A stretch of DNA of 8,432 nt, from positions 1 through 8,432 of the forward strand of contig NZ_CAMLHF010000220.1 of assembly GCF_946479715.1 (NCBI RefSeq), given 5' to 3'. This document shows positions 6,414 to 8,432 of this stretch, in pieces (position 1 is the stretch's first letter; each line of letters opens with the position of its first letter). Source of the DNA: an uncultured Pedobacter sp. (GTDB lineage: Bacteria; Bacteroidota; Bacteroidia; Sphingobacteriales; Sphingobacteriaceae). Made by a program: the position numbers and the translations under genes. The notes below the pieces were generated by a model. The model had not been told where the DNA came from. It saw nothing but the letters and a program-made list of their open reading frames with translations, and did no database searches.

Positions 6414-7322
6414 TTTCTTGTTGTTAACCACAATTTCAAGCAAGCTATCCATGTTCTTTATTTTTACTTTTCCGGGTGTTTCTTTTATGATTTGGTCATC
6501 AACGTGCGCATCCTTACATGCTGTAAAAATAGCTGCCGTTTTTGATCTGATAGATTTTATGGTAAATACGCTTTCTTTACCCTGATGAATTACAGAAATA
6601 TAATCTGATAGTGCTTTTCTTTTACTTTCGGCAACCATGAGTACATCGAAATATCCGTCACCGGGATCTGCGTCAGGGCTTAGCTTTAAATTAGGCCCCA
6701 GACTGGGAATGTTCATGACTTCAACCAACAGAAATTTACCCTCAAAAACCTTATTGTCTAATTCAATGGTGGCTTTAAAAGGCTTATATGTACTGCAGAT
6801 TTTATGTAAAGTTTTGAGCGCCAGTTCAAACTCATCTTCAGGTGTTTTGATGTGGTCGGTATTCATTTTGGTTAACTGCTTCATCAGCTTTGGGAAAACA
6901 CCATATCCGAATGCTTCTATGAAAAAGAAAGTATCCTCTGGGGCAACTACCTGGCCTACATCGAACTTCTTTAAATGATAATTGTTCCAGGAACTGACAT
7001 TTGTATTGTTGTTGTTGCTGATATGGAGTGAGGTGGCAATGTTATTTGCAGTACCAAAGGGAAGCAGGGCAATTGGCCTTTTGTATTTTAGCTTCTTATT
7101 TAGCAGCGTGATGATCATTTTCCGTATCGTTCCGTCGCCACCGGCAATTGCAATAAATTCCGTTTCGGGTTTAATATTTCCGATTGATTTCTTTTTAGAA
7201 GAAGTGTAATCGCACTTGTAGCCATTAGATTCTATCAATCTAACGATTTCCTTTTTCGAATATTCACCATCACCTGCGGTTGGATTATGAATTAATCGGA
7301 TGAGTTTGCTGGTTTTTTTCAT
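6387..7322 (-). CDS. diacylglycerol kinase family lipid kinase (DAGKc/YegS-like)
   Basis: This is a 311-residue soluble or membrane-associated lipid kinase of the DAGKc family, which uses ATP to phosphorylate diacylglycerol or a related lipid. The N-terminal catalytic part shows IHNPTAGDG (11-19), IAIAGGDGTIRK (57-68, the nucleotide-binding GGDGT) and LLPFGTANNIA (86-96). The C-terminal beta-rich domain carries NLKLSPDADPGDGYFDVLMV-type sequence (211-230) and HVDDQ (273-277) in place of the more usual VDGE. Bacterial relatives include DgkB, YegS and ceramide or sphingoid kinases. Bacteroidetes make sphingolipids, so a sphingolipid substrate is possible. A run of four Asn (103-106), encoded by a short TTG repeat on the plus strand at 7006-7017, lies in a loop after the GTAN motif. 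The gene converges with the MFS gene (27-bp overlap) and diverges from surE across 63 bp. Confidence 0.9.
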   Translation of the reverse strand: MKKTSKLIRLIHNPTAGDGEYSKKEIVRLIESNGYKCDYTSSKKKSIGNIKPETEFIAIAGGDGTIRKMIITLLNKKLKYKRPIALLPFGTANNIATSLHISNNNNTNVSSWNNYHLKKFDVGQVVAPEDTFFFIEAFGYGVFPKLMKQLTKMNTDHIKTPEDEFELALKTLHKICSTYKPFKATIELDNKVFEGKFLLVEVMNIPSLGPNLKLSPDADPGDGYFDVLMVAESKRKALSDYISVIHQGKESVFTIKSIRSKTAAIFTACKDAHVDDQIIKETPGKVKIKNMDSLLEIVVNNKKSVAIAPSK

Positions 7323-7385
7323 ATAGTTTGAACAATGTTGGCATAACTATGGTTTTCATTGTAGTAATTATTTTAAATAGCTATC

Positions 7386-8132
7386 ATGAAAATCCTGATC
7401 ACAAATGACGACGGTATTTATAGCCCCGGTATCAGAGCGCTGGCAAACATCGCACTGCGCTTTGGTACAGTTAGAATTGTAGCTCCTGATGTGGAGCAAT
7501 CATCAATGGGGCATGCCATTACACATTCGCGTCCGCTTTCTTATAAAAAATCGCCAATAACATTCGAAAACATTGATGCTTTTAGGGTAAATGGAACACC
7601 TGCAGATTGTGTTGCACTTGGATTGCATATGTATCCTGATACGGAAGTTGTGCTTTCAGGGATCAATATGGGGCCAAATCTGGGTAACTCTATGTGGCAT
7701 TCGGGAACCCTTGCCGCCGCTAAACAATCGGTTTTACTAGGAGTTAAGGGAATAGCATTAAGTACGCCTGTTGGTAAATCGGAACCAGATTTTGAAAGCC
7801 TGGACCCTTTTGTTGAGCAGGCATTAACTGTATTATTAGAAAATACGAACCTTGGGTTGTATAATGTGAATTTTCCGCGTAAACCAAAAGGGCTTCAGTG
7901 GACAAGGCAGTCGGTAAGATTGTACGATGGAAGCGTGGTTCCGGGGCATGACCCAATGGGTAGAAAGCATTATTGGATTACGGTAAAGCCACTTGAACTG
8001 GCAGAAGAGGGGACTGACCGATGGGCGGTTAAAAATGATTTGGTGTCTATAACCCCTTTAAGGCTTGATTTAACAAATGAAACCGAATTGAAAAGTCATG
8101 AACCGACAGTAATTTTATCAAAAACTAATTAA
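7386..8132 (+). CDS. surE: 5'/3'-nucleotidase SurE
   Basis: SurE is a cytoplasmic, divalent-metal-dependent phosphatase that acts on nucleoside 5'- and 3'-monophosphates and, in some species, short polyphosphate. The 248-residue length is normal. The signature MKILITNDDG opens the protein, with metal ligands Asp8 and Asp9. Ser39/Ser40 in VEQSSMGHAIT (37-45) and Asn94 in LSGINMGPNLG (90-100) complete the usual metal site. FRVNGTPADCVALG (66-79) and WHSGTLAAAKQS (104-115) are further family blocks; the second is a variant of the common YSGTVGAA. ATG 7386 places NDDG at the expected position. It diverges from the lipid kinase gene and is followed 38 nt later by a membrane protein gene on the same strand. 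I see no clear promoter box before it, so its regulation is unknown. Confidence 0.97.
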   Translation: MKILITNDDGIYSPGIRALANIALRFGTVRIVAPDVEQSSMGHAITHSRPLSYKKSPITFENIDAFRVNGTPADCVALGLHMYPDTEVVLSGINMGPNLGNSMWHSGTLAAAKQSVLLGVKGIALSTPVGKSEPDFESLDPFVEQALTVLLENTNLGLYNVNFPRKPKGLQWTRQSVRLYDGSVVPGHDPMGRKHYWITVKPLELAEEGTDRWAVKNDLVSITPLRLDLTNETELKSHEPTVILSKTN

Positions 8133-8170
8133 TTCTAGCTCTTGTTTGATATTATTGCTTTCTTTACTGT

Positions 8171-8432
8171 ATGAAGAAATGGTTTCAAGCTAACAGCACA
8201 CATTTTATTATCATAGGGATATTCTTTATTCTTTGTTTTGCTTATTTCAGTCCTGCTATGCAGGGCAAAGACCTTTATCAGAGCGATGTGCTTGAAGCCA
8301 AAGCAATGGCAAAGGAGATCATGGATGTTAGGGCGGAAACAGGAAAAGGGCCATTGTGGACCAATTCTATGTTTGGTGGGATGCCTAGTTTCCAGATCTG
8401 GGTATCGAACAGTGGCAGTATAGCCAACTATG
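8171..8432 (+). CDS. YfhO-like polytopic membrane protein, N-terminal part only
   Basis: 87 codons are visible before the right window edge, starting at ATG 8171. Residues 11-28 (HFIIIGIFFILCFAYFSP) form a first transmembrane helix after a short positively charged start (MKKWF). The following segment has QGKDLYQSDVLEAKAM (31-46) and GPLWTNSMFGGMPSFQIW (60-77). These match the N-terminal part of the long Bacteroidetes YfhO-type membrane proteins (typically about 800 residues, GT-C glycosyltransferase-like). Such proteins are thought to act in cell-envelope glycan or teichoic-acid-like modification, but the role in Bacteroidetes is not established. The gap of 38 nt to surE allows co-transcription. 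The assignment comes from recalled family sequence and only the first tenth or so is seen. Confidence 0.8.
   Translation, partial: MKKWFQANSTHFIIIGIFFILCFAYFSPAMQGKDLYQSDVLEAKAMAKEIMDVRAETGKGPLWTNSMFGGMPSFQIWVSNSGSIANY

Noticed and set aside
7377..7384. Palindrome ATAGCTAT just before surE
   Set aside because: Eight bases of AT-rich palindrome are expected by chance and no second copy was seen.
8133..8170. Gap between surE and the YfhO-like gene as a promoter or terminator
   Set aside because: No hairpin and no TAnnTTTG box is present; the nearest match (TATTATTG, 8150-8157) has a mismatch and no -33 element at proper spacing.
8238..8423. Plus-strand open frame of 61 codons near the right edge
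   Set aside because: It is out of frame with the YfhO-like protein starting at 8171, whose N-terminus is recognisable; the alternative frame has no family features.

Overview
The window looks like chromosomal DNA from a Bacteroidetes bacterium, most likely of the Sphingobacteriaceae (Pedobacter-like). Four things point there. Base composition is AT-rich. Starts lack Shine-Dalgarno sequences. Perfect matches to the Bacteroidetes -7 promoter box (TAnnTTTG) sit just upstream of two genes. Several proteins, such as the YfhO-like membrane protein and the end-of-group TPR lipoprotein-like protein, have the form usual in that phylum. The taxon is judged by eye, not by a database search.

Layout: a 3'-truncated, secreted TPR protein is on the minus strand at the left edge (1-274). 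Diverging from it is a run of four plus-strand genes with small gaps (33, 27 and 3 nt): an MFS transporter (356-1561), a two-domain ChrA-family transporter (1595-2818), a PAPS-dependent sulfotransferase (2846-3862) and the PAP phosphatase CysQ (3866-4630). Facing this run, and sharing the TTAA stop palindrome with cysQ, is the APS kinase cysC (4627-5172, minus). A second MFS transporter (5217-6413) diverges from cysC behind a good -7 box. It converges with a DAGKc-family lipid kinase (6387-7322, minus), overlapping it by 27 bp. SurE (7386-8132, plus) and the N-terminus of a YfhO-like membrane protein (8171 to the right edge) close the window.

The most coherent unit is the sulfonation module at 2846-5172. 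CysC makes PAPS from APS, the sulfotransferase uses PAPS to sulfonate an unknown acceptor, and CysQ hydrolyses the inhibitory by-product PAP. No ATP sulfurylase (CysD/CysN) or PAPS reductase (CysH) lies in the window. The local set therefore looks built for sulfonate transfer rather than only for cysteine synthesis. The ChrA-like and MFS transporters on the same strand could move sulfate (or an analogue) and a product, but this rests on gene order alone.

No RNA genes, insertion sequences, CRISPR arrays, long repeats or clear intrinsic terminators were seen. Coding density is very high, and no gene-free stretch exceeds about 85 bases.
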